57,133 bases of DNA. Source: Lachnospiraceae bacterium (GTDB lineage Bacteria; Bacillota; Clostridia; Lachnospirales; Lachnospiraceae). Positions 36,841-45,465 of this stretch are shown here, piece by piece; position 1 is the stretch's first letter; every line of letters begins with the position of its first letter. The notes under the pieces were generated by a model. The model was not told the DNA's origin, did no database searches, and saw only the letters and a program-made list of their open reading frames with translations. The DNA is taken from NCBI GenBank assembly GCA_017550425.1, contig JAFZPG010000038.1, forward strand, positions 1-57,133, written 5' to 3'. Position numbers and translations under genes: made by a program.

Positions 36841-37749
36841 ATGGTCAATCAAATGAGGACCCGGGCCAGGGCGAAGATCAATCTGGCGCTGGATATAGTG
36901 GGAAAGCGAGAGGACGGCTATCATGAAGTACGCATGATCATGCAGACATTGCGCCTGTATGACGATATCTACCTTTTGAAGATCCCGGAGCGGGAGATCC
37001 GGATCACGACGAATTTCCGCCACGTGCCGACAAACCAGGCGAACCTGGCATATCGCGCGGCCGAGATCCTGTTTAATGAGTTTCATCTGCCGGGAGGTAT
37101 TGAGATCGATCTGAATAAGAAGATCCCTGCGTCGGCAGGGCTGGCCGGCGGCAGTGCGGATGCCGCGTCCGTGTTGTTTGCGATCTCTCGTATGTACGAT
37201 CTGCCCATTTCCCGTAGTATGCTGATGAAGCGGGGCTTGCAGATCGGGGCGGATGTGCCGTTCTGTCTGATGCGGGGGACCGCATTGGCCGAAGGAATCG
37301 GAGAGGAATTGACCAGGCTACGGCCGGCTCCGCACTACTATGTGCTTTTGGTGACGCCGCCGTTCGGGGTATCGACGCGGCGCGTCTACACGGATCTGGA
37401 CGAACTCACAGAGCCCTTGCGGCATCCGGATGTGGATGCTATGATCCGTGAGATCGAGCAGCCGAAGGGGGATCTGCCGAAACTTTTGGGAAACTGTCTG
37501 GAGCAGGTGACCATTCCCATGCATCCCGTGATCGCGGACATCAAACAGGACATGCTTACATTGGGCGCAGTTGCCTCGATGATGAGCGGAAGCGGACCCA
37601 CGGTCTTCGGCCTGTTTGAGGATTTTGAAACGATGAAGCAGGCATATGATACGTTGAAGGCGCATCGCATTCCCGGACGTATCATATACACTGAGTTCTA
37701 TGATCCGGCGACGGAGCTGGCATATCAGCCGCCCCGTTATTCGGAGTAA
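36841..37749 (+). CDS. ispE: 4-diphosphocytidyl-2-C-methyl-D-erythritol kinase
   Basis: A 302-residue GHMP kinase that phosphorylates CDP-methylerythritol in the non-mevalonate isoprenoid pathway. Seen are the N-terminal ARAKINLALDI (K12), GYHEVRMIMQTL, the ATP-binding PASAGLAGGSADAA (96-109), GADVPFCL and the C-terminal MMSGSGPTVFGLF. Length is normal. GGGAGG precedes the start. It is followed 10 bases later by a GntR regulator, an arrangement repeatedly seen in Clostridia. Confidence 0.95.
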   Translation: MVNQMRTRARAKINLALDIVGKREDGYHEVRMIMQTLRLYDDIYLLKIPEREIRITTNFRHVPTNQANLAYRAAEILFNEFHLPGGIEIDLNKKIPASAGLAGGSADAASVLFAISRMYDLPISRSMLMKRGLQIGADVPFCLMRGTALAEGIGEELTRLRPAPHYYVLLVTPPFGVSTRRVYTDLDELTEPLRHPDVDAMIREIEQPKGDLPKLLGNCLEQVTIPMHPVIADIKQDMLTLGAVASMMSGSGPTVFGLFEDFETMKQAYDTLKAHRIPGRIIYTEFYDPATELAYQPPRYSE

Positions 37750-37759
37750 GGAGCAGACT

Positions 37760-38446
37760 ATGCAAAACGATAAGATGGATGAATATATCAAACAGAATAT
37801 GAATGAGTATCTTCCCCTGCGCGATGTTGTATTTAACACGTTGCGTCAGTTGATCCTGAAGGGGGAACTCGCACCGGGCGAGCGCCTCATGGAGGTCGCG
37901 CTGGCGACGCGTCTGGGCGTCAGCCGGACGCCGGTGCGCGAGGCGATCCGTAAGCTCGAGCTCGAGGGCCTCGTGGTCAATATCCCCCGGCGCGGCGCGG
38001 AGGTCGCGCGGATCTCCGAGAAGAACCTGCGTGACGTACTGGAGGTGCGCCGGACGCTGGAAGACCTGGCGGTGAGCCTGGCCTGCCGCCGCATTACCGA
38101 AGAAAAACTGCTCGAGCTTAAACGGGCGAATTCCTATTTTGAACTTTCTCTCTCCACGGACGATGCGACGACGATCGCGGAGGCGGATGAGAAGTTCCAC
38201 GACCTGATCTATCTGGCGACGCAGAACGACAAACTGCTGCAGCTGATGAACAACATCCGCGAGCAGATGTACCGCTATCGCCTGGAGTATATTAAGGATG
38301 CGAATAAGCGCCGTGCCCTGGTCGCGGAGCATAAGGAAATCGTTTCTGCCCTGGAGAAGGGGGACGAAGAGGCTGCGCGCAAGGCCATGTGGAAGCATAT
38401 CGAAAACCAGGAAGCAACGGTGGCGCAGAACCTTTCCTTTCGCTAG
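37760..38446 (+). CDS. GntR family regulator with FCD domain
   Basis: A 228-residue regulator. The winged helix-turn-helix (about 18-85) shows GERLMEVALATRLGVSRTPVREAIRKLELEGLV in spaced form, and the FCD ligand-binding domain (about 95-220) has the metal ligands expected in EADEKFHDLI and the late VAEHKEIVSALEKGD. Start 37760 has AAGGAG upstream; the frame extends further but lacks a box. It is transcribed with ispE. Ligand unknown. Confidence 0.92.
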   Translation: MQNDKMDEYIKQNMNEYLPLRDVVFNTLRQLILKGELAPGERLMEVALATRLGVSRTPVREAIRKLELEGLVVNIPRRGAEVARISEKNLRDVLEVRRTLEDLAVSLACRRITEEKLLELKRANSYFELSLSTDDATTIAEADEKFHDLIYLATQNDKLLQLMNNIREQMYRYRLEYIKDANKRRALVAEHKEIVSALEKGDEEAARKAMWKHIENQEATVAQNLSFR

Positions 38447-38457
38447 AGGGAGTGCCC

Positions 38458-38922
38458 ATGTATGAAAAACAACGATCGGCCGTGATCGATTTTAAGATCG
38501 TGACGCGTGTGGACGGAGCGGAAGAAGTCACCGAGTATTCCGGGGATGCGTCCTGCGTGGAAACGGAGGGAGGCTTTTATACTTCCTTCGAGGAGAGGAT
38601 CCCGGGCGTCGAGGAGGTCGTTACGACGCTGATGAAGGCGGAGACATACGTTTCCGATACCGGGAGCGAGGCGTGCCGGATCACGCTGACGCGGCGCGGA
38701 CCGATCCGGACGAAGATGGTGTTCGTGACCGGGGAGGTCACGCATTGCCCGTATCAGACACCGGTCGGGACGCTGTTGTTTGACATCGAGACGAGTGAAC
38801 TTATGTTTTCGCAGGACTACGACGGGGCCGCAGCGAGCGCGGCGTACCGCGTGCTGCAGGGCGGCGAGGAGATCTCGCAGGCGGAGTTTTCGCTTAGGAT
38901 CACCTATGTGGCCCAGGCATGA
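38458..38922 (+). CDS. DUF1934 beta-barrel protein
   Basis: A 154-residue lipocalin-like beta-barrel protein of the DUF1934 (YwiB) family. Signs are the FKIVTRVDGAEE start, the TLMKAE segment, TLTRRGPIRTKMVF and PYQTPVGTLLFDIET. GAGGGAG precedes ATG 38458; the frame overlaps the GntR gene upstream, but that part does not fit the family. It ends the ispE operon. Family function is unknown. Confidence 0.82.
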   Translation: MYEKQRSAVIDFKIVTRVDGAEEVTEYSGDASCVETEGGFYTSFEERIPGVEEVVTTLMKAETYVSDTGSEACRITLTRRGPIRTKMVFVTGEVTHCPYQTPVGTLLFDIETSELMFSQDYDGAAASAAYRVLQGGEEISQAEFSLRITYVAQA

Positions 38923-39004
38923 GACGGCGTCGGACGCATCCTTTGGAAACATGTGAAATATCGGCTCGAATGATGTCATTTCCCGCATTTTTCAGGCGGT
39001 CATA

Positions 39005-39032
39005 TTGCAATTTCGAACGGAAGAATTATAAT
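39005..39032 (+). promoter_or_regulatory. Promoter of pgi
   Basis: TTGCAA (39005-39010), 16 bases and TATAAT (39027-39032). The leader is about 85 bases. Confidence 0.65.
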
Positions 39033-39123
39033 AGGTTTGAGGCGGTTTGTATGACGCAGTTCTGCCTTCGGGTCACATTTTGACTCATTGTATAACGTAT
39101 CAACACTCGTCAGGAGGTTATTT

Positions 39124-40470
39124 ATGAGTAAGGTATCATTTGATTATTCGAAGACAGCGGGAGTGATTTCTGCAAAGGAGATCGAGAACATGAAGCCGAT
39201 CATCGAGACGGCTAAGGCAACACTGGTGAATAAGTCCGGCGCGGGCTCGGATTTCCTGGGCTGGATCGATCTTCCCGTAAACTATGATAAAGAGGAGTTT
39301 GCGCGCATTCAGGCGGCGGCAGCGAAGATCGCTTCCGACTCCGAAGTGCTGATCGTCATCGGCATCGGCGGCTCCTACCTCGGCGCGCGTGCGGCGATCG
39401 AGTTTTTGAGCAACAGCTTCTACAACAATCAGCCGAAGAGCGAGCGCAAGACGCCCGAGATCTACTATGCCGGCAACTCGATTTCCGGTACCTACCTGAA
39501 GCACCTGTGCAAACTGGTCGAGGGTCGCGATTTCTCGGTCAATGTCATCTCCAAATCCGGTACGACCACCGAGCCGGCCATCGCATTCCGTATCTTCAAG
39601 AAGATGCTGGAGGACCGCTATGGTAAGGAAGGCGCTGCTAAGCGTATCTATGCGACGACCGATAAGAGCCGCGGCGCTTTGAAGAAGCTTGCGACCGAAG
39701 AGGGTTACGAGACCTTCGTGGTTCCGGATGATGTCGGCGGACGTTTCTCCGTCCTGACCGCAGTCGGCCTGCTTCCGATCGCCGTTTCCGGCGCGGACAT
39801 CACGAAGTTGATGGAGGGCGCTGCTTCCGGACGTGAGGCTGCACTCAGCCTGCCGTACGAGCAGAACGACGCACTGATGTATGCGGCAGTCCGCAACATC
39901 CTGCTTCGTAAAGGCAAGAGTGTCGAGATCACCTGCAACTACGAGCCGAGCCTGCACTACATCGCAGAGTGGTGGAAGCAGCTGTTCGGCGAGAGCGAAG
40001 GTAAGGATCAGCGCGGCCTGTTCCCGGCTTCCGTGGACCTGACCACCGACCTGCATTCCATGGGCCAGTTCATCCAGGATGGTTCCCGCATTATGTTCGA
40101 GACCGTTCTCTGCGTGGACACTCCGAAGGAAGATATCACGATCGAGGCTGAGCCGGTGGATCTGGACGGCCTGAACTATCTGGCCGGCAAGACCATGGAT
40201 TTCGTCAACAAGTCTGCGATGAACGGCACCGTTCTGGCGCACACCGACGGTAATGTTCCGAACCTGATGATCCACATCCCGGAGGAAAACGAATTCTTCC
40301 TGGGCCAGCTTTTCTACATGTACGAGTTCGCCTGCGGCGTCAGCGGTTACACCCTGGGTGTAAACCCCTTCGACCAGCCCGGCGTTGAAAGCTACAAGAA
40401 AAACATGTTCGCCCTTCTCGGCAAGCCGGGATACGAGGCAGAGCGTGAAGTTCTGATGAAGAGACTGTAA
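39124..40470 (+). CDS. pgi: Glucose-6-phosphate isomerase
   Basis: A 448-residue isomerase interconverting glucose-6-phosphate and fructose-6-phosphate. Motifs: [16 protein letters not shown], the phosphate-binding [14 protein letters not shown], the family signature [14 protein letters not shown] and [16 protein letters not shown]. Length fits the short Bacillota type. CAGGAGG precedes ATG 39124. It is a single-gene unit with its own promoter. Array 3 starts about 70 bases after its stop. A GC-rich hairpin at about 40499-40535 may end the transcript. Confidence 0.96.
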   Translation: MSKVSFDYSKTAGVISAKEIENMKPIIETAKATLVNKSGAGSDFLGWIDLPVNYDKEEFARIQAAAAKIASDSEVLIVIGIGGSYLGARAAIEFLSNSFYNNQPKSERKTPEIYYAGNSISGTYLKHLCKLVEGRDFSVNVISKSGTTTEPAIAFRIFKKMLEDRYGKEGAAKRIYATTDKSRGALKKLATEEGYETFVVPDDVGGRFSVLTAVGLLPIAVSGADITKLMEGAASGREAALSLPYEQNDALMYAAVRNILLRKGKSVEITCNYEPSLHYIAEWWKQLFGESEGKDQRGLFPASVDLTTDLHSMGQFIQDGSRIMFETVLCVDTPKEDITIEAEPVDLDGLNYLAGKTMDFVNKSAMNGTVLAHTDGNVPNLMIHIPEENEFFLGQLFYMYEFACGVSGYTLGVNPFDQPGVESYKKNMFALLGKPGYEAEREVLMKRL

Positions 40471-40539
40471 TGTGTCGGATGCTGAACGTTTGAAATATTC
40501 CGGGCGCCGAAGCCACCGGGCTTCGACGCCCGGATATTT

Positions 40540-40890
40540 ATTTGCGATGCTAACGGAAAGGGCTATTTCTGAGTTTCCGTTAGCATTTTGCAGTGCTATG
40601 GGGCTCGATCTTCGGTCCCGATGCTAACGGAATTTGATATTTCAGGACTTCCGTTAGCATTTTGCAGTGCTATGGGGCCGGATCTTCGGTCGCAATGCTA
40701 ACGGAAAGGGTTGTTTCTGAGTTTCCGTTAGCATTTTGCAGTGCTATGGGGCCGGATCTTCGGTCGCAATGCTAACGGAAGGGGGTATTTCTGAGTTTCC
40801 GTTAGCATTTTGCAGTGCTATGGGGCTCGATCTTCGGTCGCGATGCTAACGGAATTTGCTATTTTTGAACTTCTGTTAGCATTTTGGTTT
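40540..40890. repeat. Array 3: five 74-bp units with GCTAAC/GTTAGC arms
   Basis: The cores lie at 40549-40584, 40623-40658, 40697-40732, 40771-40806 and 40845-40880, each 36 bases, period exactly 74. In most units the arms extend to GCTAACGGAA/TTCCGTTAGC, giving 10-11 bp stems. The 38-base linker, with TTTTGCAGTGCTATGGGG and GATCTTCGGTCG, is nearly constant. It occupies most of the gap between pgi and the beta-CASP gene (40471-41010), which otherwise holds a promoter near its right end. Confidence 0.92.
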
Positions 40891-40937
40891 GGCGCCGGGA
40901 ATTTGGTTTGTTTTCTATGGCGTTTCTCGAGTTTTTT

Positions 40938-40946
40938 TGGTATAAT
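40938..40946 (+). promoter_or_regulatory. Extended -10 promoter of the beta-CASP gene
   Basis: TGGTATAAT with TATAAT at 40941-40946, about 65 bases ahead of the start. No clear -35 box is seen. It is about 60 bases past array 3. Confidence 0.5.
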
Positions 40947-41010
40947 AGCAACATAGATCAATTACGCACGGCCGAAAGAAATCGCCCGGGCGAACAGGGA
41001 AAGGGAAGAT

Positions 41011-42630
41011 ATGAAACTTACGTTTCTCGGAGCCGACCACGAGGTCACGGGCTCCATGCATCTTTTGGAAGCTTGTGGAAAGACGATCCTGGTGGACTGT
41101 GGTATGGAGCAGGGACAGGATGTCTATGAAAATGCACCGATGCCGGTGAAGTATTCGGATGTGGATTATATCCTGCTGACACATGCACACATTGACCACG
41201 CAGGAATGATACCATATGCCTACAAATTCGGGTTTCACGGAGAGGTCATTTGCACGGACGCAACGAAGGACCTGTCGAACATCATGTTGCGTGACAGCGC
41301 GCATATCCAGATGAGCGACGCGGAGCAAAAGAACCGCAAGGGGCAGCGTGCCGGTAAGCCGGCGGTCGTGCCCATCTACGATCTGAACGACGCGGCGGGG
41401 GTGCTGGAGCATTTTCGCGGCGTGGGTTACGGCGAGCGCGTGGAGTTGGCGGACGGCCTAAGCATTCGTTTCATCGACGCAGGGCACCTGCTGGGATCGG
41501 CGAGCATTGAGATCTTCATCCGCGAGGGCGATGTTCAAAAGAAGATCGTTTTTTCCGGCGATATCGGCAATGATGACAAGCCGCTGATTCGCAATCCGGA
41601 GTACATTCGCGAGGCCGACTATGTGGTGATGGAGTCCACCTATGGCAATCGCCTGCATGGCGATGTCTACGACCATGTGTCCGACCTGGCACGCATTATC
41701 CAGGAGACACTGGATCGTCGGGGCAATGTGGTCCTGCCGGCGTTTGCGGTGGGCCGTACGCAGGAGCTGCTCTACCTGATCCGTCATATCAAGCAGGACG
41801 GGCTGGTGAAGGGGCACGACGGCTTCCCGGTCTATGTGGACAGCCCGCTTGCAGTCGAGGCGACCGCGGTCTTCCACGAGAATTTGAAGGACTGCTTCGA
41901 TGAAGAGACGCGGGCGCTCGTGGAGCAGGGCATCAACCCGATCACATTTCCCAACCTGCACCTGTCCGTCACGGCCGACGAATCGAAGGCGATCAACTTC
42001 GATATGGAACCGAAGGTCATCATTTCGGCGGCGGGCATGTGTGACGCCGGTCGGATCCGGCATCATTTGAAACATAATCTGTGGCGCTCGGAGTGCAGTG
42101 TCGTATTTGCCGGCTATCAGGCGGTGGGCACGCTGGGACGTGTGCTGCTGGATGGCGAGGATACTGTAAAACTGTTTGGCGAAGAGATCAAAGTGCGCGC
42201 GCATATTGAAATGATGAAAGATATGTCGTCGCATGCGGACCAGGCGGGACTGCTGAACTGGATCGATCATTTTTCGCCGCGCCCGGCGCGGATCTTCCTG
42301 ACTCACGGAACCGACGAGTCGATGCCGGTTTTGGCGGAACTGATCCAAGAGCGTGTAGGCCGCGCGGCGGAGGCTCCGTACTCGGGCTCGTCCTTTGATC
42401 TGGCAACGAACGCATGGATCCGGCTTGAGGCTCCGATCCCTCTTCGAGGCGCACCGGAACCTAAGACAAAGGGTAAAAAGGAGAAGCGTCGTAAGGACAG
42501 CGCTTACGACAGTCTTCTGGCTGCTTATGAAAAGCTCCGTGTTGCCGTGGAAGCTAACAAAAGCGGAACCAACAAAGATCTGGCGGCATTCACCAGCCAG
42601 CTGGAAAATTTGTACACGAAGTGGACGTGA
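41011..42630 (+). CDS. Metallo-beta-lactamase/beta-CASP protein (RNA-processing type)
   Basis: A 539-residue protein of the beta-CASP group, which contains RNases and CPSF73-like nucleases. Zinc motif: H58-x-H60-x-D62-H63 in THAHIDHAG, GHLLGSA, then FSGDIGN. The beta-CASP part has the ESTYGN, PAFAVGRTQELLY and SAAGMCDAGRIRHHL motifs, and an RMMBL-like end has MKDMSSHADQAGLL and FLTHG. A Lys-rich tail of about 60 residues is extra. GGGAAG precedes the ATG. It probably cleaves RNA in the cytoplasm; the substrate is unknown. Confidence 0.9.
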   Translation: MKLTFLGADHEVTGSMHLLEACGKTILVDCGMEQGQDVYENAPMPVKYSDVDYILLTHAHIDHAGMIPYAYKFGFHGEVICTDATKDLSNIMLRDSAHIQMSDAEQKNRKGQRAGKPAVVPIYDLNDAAGVLEHFRGVGYGERVELADGLSIRFIDAGHLLGSASIEIFIREGDVQKKIVFSGDIGNDDKPLIRNPEYIREADYVVMESTYGNRLHGDVYDHVSDLARIIQETLDRRGNVVLPAFAVGRTQELLYLIRHIKQDGLVKGHDGFPVYVDSPLAVEATAVFHENLKDCFDEETRALVEQGINPITFPNLHLSVTADESKAINFDMEPKVIISAAGMCDAGRIRHHLKHNLWRSECSVVFAGYQAVGTLGRVLLDGEDTVKLFGEEIKVRAHIEMMKDMSSHADQAGLLNWIDHFSPRPARIFLTHGTDESMPVLAELIQERVGRAAEAPYSGSSFDLATNAWIRLEAPIPLRGAPEPKTKGKKEKRRKDSAYDSLLAAYEKLRVAVEANKSGTNKDLAAFTSQLENLYTKWT

Positions 42631-42685
42631 GTTCTGCTCTCATTCGCCTTTCAAATTGAGTGAGGTTATACAATTGTATATCGGC

Positions 42686-42777
42686 GGATCGACCGAAAGT
42701 TCACCGGGCGGAACCTTTCGGTCGATCCGTGAGCGTCTTTCAAGCGCCGGGGCCGACTATGTCGGCCCCGGCGCTTG
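42686..42777. other. Two successive long hairpins ahead of array 4
   Basis: The first hairpin pairs 42686-42699 with 42715-42728 (14 bp). The second has a perfect 17-bp GC-rich stem, 42741-42757 with 42761-42777, around TAT. Neither has a T run. They may end transcription from the left or belong to the repeat region. Confidence 0.6.
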
Positions 42778-42841
42778 GGGATTTCGGAAGATTACACAGG
42801 AGGTGAAATGTGGAAGAATTATTGCCGCCGATGCAGGGGAA

Positions 42842-43112
42842 GTGCAGAGCGGAGGGGGAAAAGCAAGATCTGTTAGCATTGGAGCGAGAAACGCAGGCCG
42901 CCGCCGAGGCAGGATGCTAACGGAAGAGGAGAAAAAGCAAGATCTGTTAGCATCGGAGCGAGAAACGCAGGCCGCCGCCGAGGCAGGATGCGAACGGAAG
43001 AGGAGAAAAAGCAAGATCTGTGAGCATCGGAGCGGGAAATGCAGGCCGCCGCCGAGGCAGGATGCTAACGGAAGAGGGGAAAAAGCAAGATCTGTTAGCA
43101 TTGGAGCGAGAG
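42842..43112. repeat. Array 4: 74-bp units with GCTAAC/GTTAGC arms
   Basis: Full cores lie at 42916-42951, 42990-43025 and 43064-43099. A first core at 42842-42877 keeps only its right arm. The period is exactly 74 and core length 36. The third unit has GCGAAC and GTGAGC, the same T-to-G change in both arms, which breaks rather than restores pairing. Core interiors and the 38-base linker (with GCAGGCCGCCGCCGAGGCAG) are homogeneous. The gap 42631-43215 otherwise holds two hairpins. Confidence 0.9.
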
Positions 43113-43215
43113 GTGCAGGTCGCCGTGGGGAGGATAAGACAAAAGGTGAACTACCGATTCGTAATAGATGGATAGCAGGAACACGATTTAATATAATAGG
43201 AAATAAGGAGGCAAA

Positions 43216-44031
43216 ATGGTTAGAAGAAGAGAAATAAAAGAGGAAATAAACGTACTCGAGGAGAGACTTCGGCGCTTGAATGTTGAACTGACGAAATTAA
43301 GGACGATGGTGCCGAAAGGGGCTCGACTCCGTGCAGTAAGACGTGGCAACGTATATCAATATTTCATGAGGGTCCCCGGTGTCGACGGGAGTGGAAAATA
43401 CTTGGATAAAAGAAATAGGAAGATCGCAGAAATACTAGCCCAAATTGAATATGACGAGAAACTGGAAGATTTATTATCAGAAGAACTGGAAAAAATGAAG
43501 TTATTGGAATCCGTTTGGGAAAATGCACCGGCTGAAATTGCACTACAAAGGATGGCTCCCGGAAAGCGCTCTCTGGTGAAACTTCCTTTTCTTTCCGACG
43601 AAGCTTTCATCAGGGATTGGCGGGAACAAAAGTTTGATGGGTTGGGGTTTGAAGAGAATTATCCGGAGTATTATACCAGAAAGGAACTGCGAGTCAGGTC
43701 GAAATCTGAAGTGATCATTGCGGATATTCTGGACGAAATGTCGGTCCCGTTTCTCTATGAAAAGCCGTTGCGGCTCGGCGGAAATATCGTCCACCCGGAT
43801 TTCACCCTGTTGAATATTAAGGAAAGAAGAGAGGTGTACTGGGAGCATTTCGGGATGATGGACGACATGGATTATCGGAACAATGCGTTCCTGAAGATCC
43901 GAAAGTATGAAGCGGATGGAATGTATCAACATGGCTCCATGATCTGGACCTTTGAGACCGGGAAGTATCCGCTGAACACCAGAGAGATTCGAAAAATGGT
44001 GAAAAATCTGAAGAATACACTTGGATACTGA
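43216..44031 (+). CDS. Possible PD-(D/E)XK nuclease-like protein
   Basis: A 271-residue protein with an N-terminal coiled coil (about 1-32), a basic strand region (RAVRRGNVYQYF) and a helical middle. Residues about 160-240 look like a PD-(D/E)XK nuclease core: SKSE165, HPD195F, the YWEH segment with E210, and K230 after FLKI. Related stand-alone proteins are common in Lachnospiraceae but have no known role. AAGGAGG precedes the ATG. It is AT-richer than its neighbours, which fits transfer. Array 4 lies about 100 bases upstream. Confidence 0.6.
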   Translation: MVRRREIKEEINVLEERLRRLNVELTKLRTMVPKGARLRAVRRGNVYQYFMRVPGVDGSGKYLDKRNRKIAEILAQIEYDEKLEDLLSEELEKMKLLESVWENAPAEIALQRMAPGKRSLVKLPFLSDEAFIRDWREQKFDGLGFEENYPEYYTRKELRVRSKSEVIIADILDEMSVPFLYEKPLRLGGNIVHPDFTLLNIKERREVYWEHFGMMDDMDYRNNAFLKIRKYEADGMYQHGSMIWTFETGKYPLNTREIRKMVKNLKNTLGY

Positions 44032-44165
44032 TGCGGTTATTTAAACTAAAGAAAGGGTACTGCGTTTGGGAATGTCAGATGCGGGGACAAAAAAGAAGCG
44101 GGCAATGATCCGTTGAAGAGATGGCGCAGATCATTGGCCGCAAGATGAAAAAAAGTATGATTTAG

Positions 44166-44435
44166 TCAAATATCCTCTTCGATCACCTGAATCTCAAGGT
44201 AGTCAAAGGGGATCTTTTCTATAAAACTGTCATCGCGGAACCGCGTTTTTGAAGTTTTTTTGAATTCGTCGATATTGGAATTGAGCCAGATGGGCACCGG
44301 AAGGTCGAACTGATGGCATGCAGACTCCAACGCTGCAAAAATCTTCCGCGTGCGGTTCAGATCGGACGCATCCTCGATGGTCGTGTCAGCCAAAAGATGA
44401 TTGTTTTTCCATAGTTTACACCACATGCGAAACAT
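44166..44435 (-). CDS. Small protein of unknown function
   Basis: An 89-residue protein beginning MFRMWCKLWKNNHLL and holding CHQFDLPVPIWLNSN and PFDYLEIQVIEED. ATG 44435 is chosen because GGAGG stands 7 bases upstream; the ATG six bases earlier is too close. A minus-strand promoter lies upstream. No family known to me, though the pattern (a short fold of strands with an acidic end) looks conserved rather than random. The 130 bases between its end and 44031 hold nothing recognised. Confidence 0.6.
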   Translation of the reverse strand: MFRMWCKLWKNNHLLADTTIEDASDLNRTRKIFAALESACHQFDLPVPIWLNSNIDEFKKTSKTRFRDDSFIEKIPFDYLEIQVIEEDI

Positions 44436-44521
44436 AAGCATACCTCCGCGGGAATGTTGAGTGAGCGGCCGCCGACTTTTAAATGTATACGAGAATGGGG
44501 GCTTGCATTCACATCGTAAAC

Positions 44522-44550
44522 AGTGTAACAAATAATCCGGAAAATGTCCA
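44522..44550 (-). promoter_or_regulatory. Promoter of the 89-residue protein gene
   Basis: On the minus strand, TGGACA (44545-44550), 17 bases and TACACT (44522-44527), 86 bases before the start. Confidence 0.5.
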
Positions 44551-44619
44551 GAAGATCGGACGACGAAAAAAGGGACGTAGGAGGATCAGGTCGCCCGAGC
44601 GGTTCTGCGGCTCGGATGC

Positions 44620-44648
44620 TTGCAAGGGGGCATGATCTGTGATACAAT
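44620..44648 (+). promoter_or_regulatory. Promoter of the TIGR01440 gene
   Basis: TTGCAA (44620-44625), 17 bases and TACAAT (44643-44648). A leader of about 140 bases follows, with no structure I could name. With the minus-strand promoter at 44522 it accounts for the gap 44436-44794. Confidence 0.55.
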
Positions 44649-44794
44649 CAGAGAGGTTTCCACCACCGCGAAACACTACGTGTTTGCGAGGATCCGGGCG
44701 GGGCAGAGGCATGGCCCGCAGAAGGATGTACAGGCGGAAAGACGAAGTTTGGGATACGTTCGACAGCAGAAGGCTGCCATCGGGAGGTACCATA

Positions 44795-45370
44795 ATGGAA
44801 TATCAGGAAGAAGTTTTGAATTTGGAAGAGATCGCGCTGCAGGCGCGTACGGTTTTGATGCAGCTTTTGAAGGTTGCGAAGGTTTCAAAAGGTGACCTTT
44901 TGGTTGTGGGTTGCTCTTCGAGTGAGGTGTGCGGGCAGAAGATCGGCACCGCATCGTCCGGAGAGGTCGGACGCGTGATCTTCGAGTCGCTTCACAAAGT
45001 GGCAACGGAAAATGGCTTATATATTGCGGCGCAGTGCTGTGAGCACTTGAACCGTGCATTGATCCTGGAGAAGGAGGCCGCAAAAGCGTTCGGCTATCCG
45101 ATCGTAAATGTTCGTCCGCAGAAGAAGGCGGGCGGGTCGTTCGCGACGGCCGCATTTGAGACATTGACTGAGCCCGTTGCGGTAGAACATGTGAAGGCGG
45201 CACTCGGCATCGATATCGGCGACACGCTGATCGGCATGCATTTGCAGGATGTAGCGGTGCCCGTTCGCACCGAGCAGAGGACCATCGGCGAGGCACACGT
45301 GGTTTGCGCGCGCACGCGCCCGAAATTCATCGGGGGCGGCCGGGCAATATATAACGAAGACTTGATGTAA
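44795..45370 (+). CDS. TIGR01440 family (DUF436, YwlG-like) protein
   Basis: A 191-residue protein of the TIGR01440/DUF436 family. Signs are VGCSSSEVCGQKIGTASS, AAQCCEHLNRALI and VNVRPQKKAGGSFATAAFE with GMHLQDVAVPVR. The conserved Cys and Glu-His residues suggest an enzyme, but no activity is known. GGGAGG precedes ATG 44795. The frame continues upstream through the leader but without a box. It is probably transcribed alone. Confidence 0.9.
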   Translation: MEYQEEVLNLEEIALQARTVLMQLLKVAKVSKGDLLVVGCSSSEVCGQKIGTASSGEVGRVIFESLHKVATENGLYIAAQCCEHLNRALILEKEAAKAFGYPIVNVRPQKKAGGSFATAAFETLTEPVAVEHVKAALGIDIGDTLIGMHLQDVAVPVRTEQRTIGEAHVVCARTRPKFIGGGRAIYNEDLM

Positions 45371-45465
45371 GACACTGCCGGACAGCTGAAAAAGCAACAA
45401 AACGACCGTATCGGGTGTAGAGACCCGTGGTATCATAAGGAAAAACAAGTGAGTAAGGAGTAGAC

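Noticed and set aside
40540..40890. CRISPR-like array: 36-base palindromic repeats and 38-base spacers
   Set aside because: The 38-base linkers are nearly identical between units, so they are not spacers, and no cas gene is present. The same holds for arrays 2 and 4.
44031..44107. A 25-codon frame overlapping the stop of the nuclease-like gene
   Set aside because: It has no ribosome-binding site of its own and no recognisable feature.
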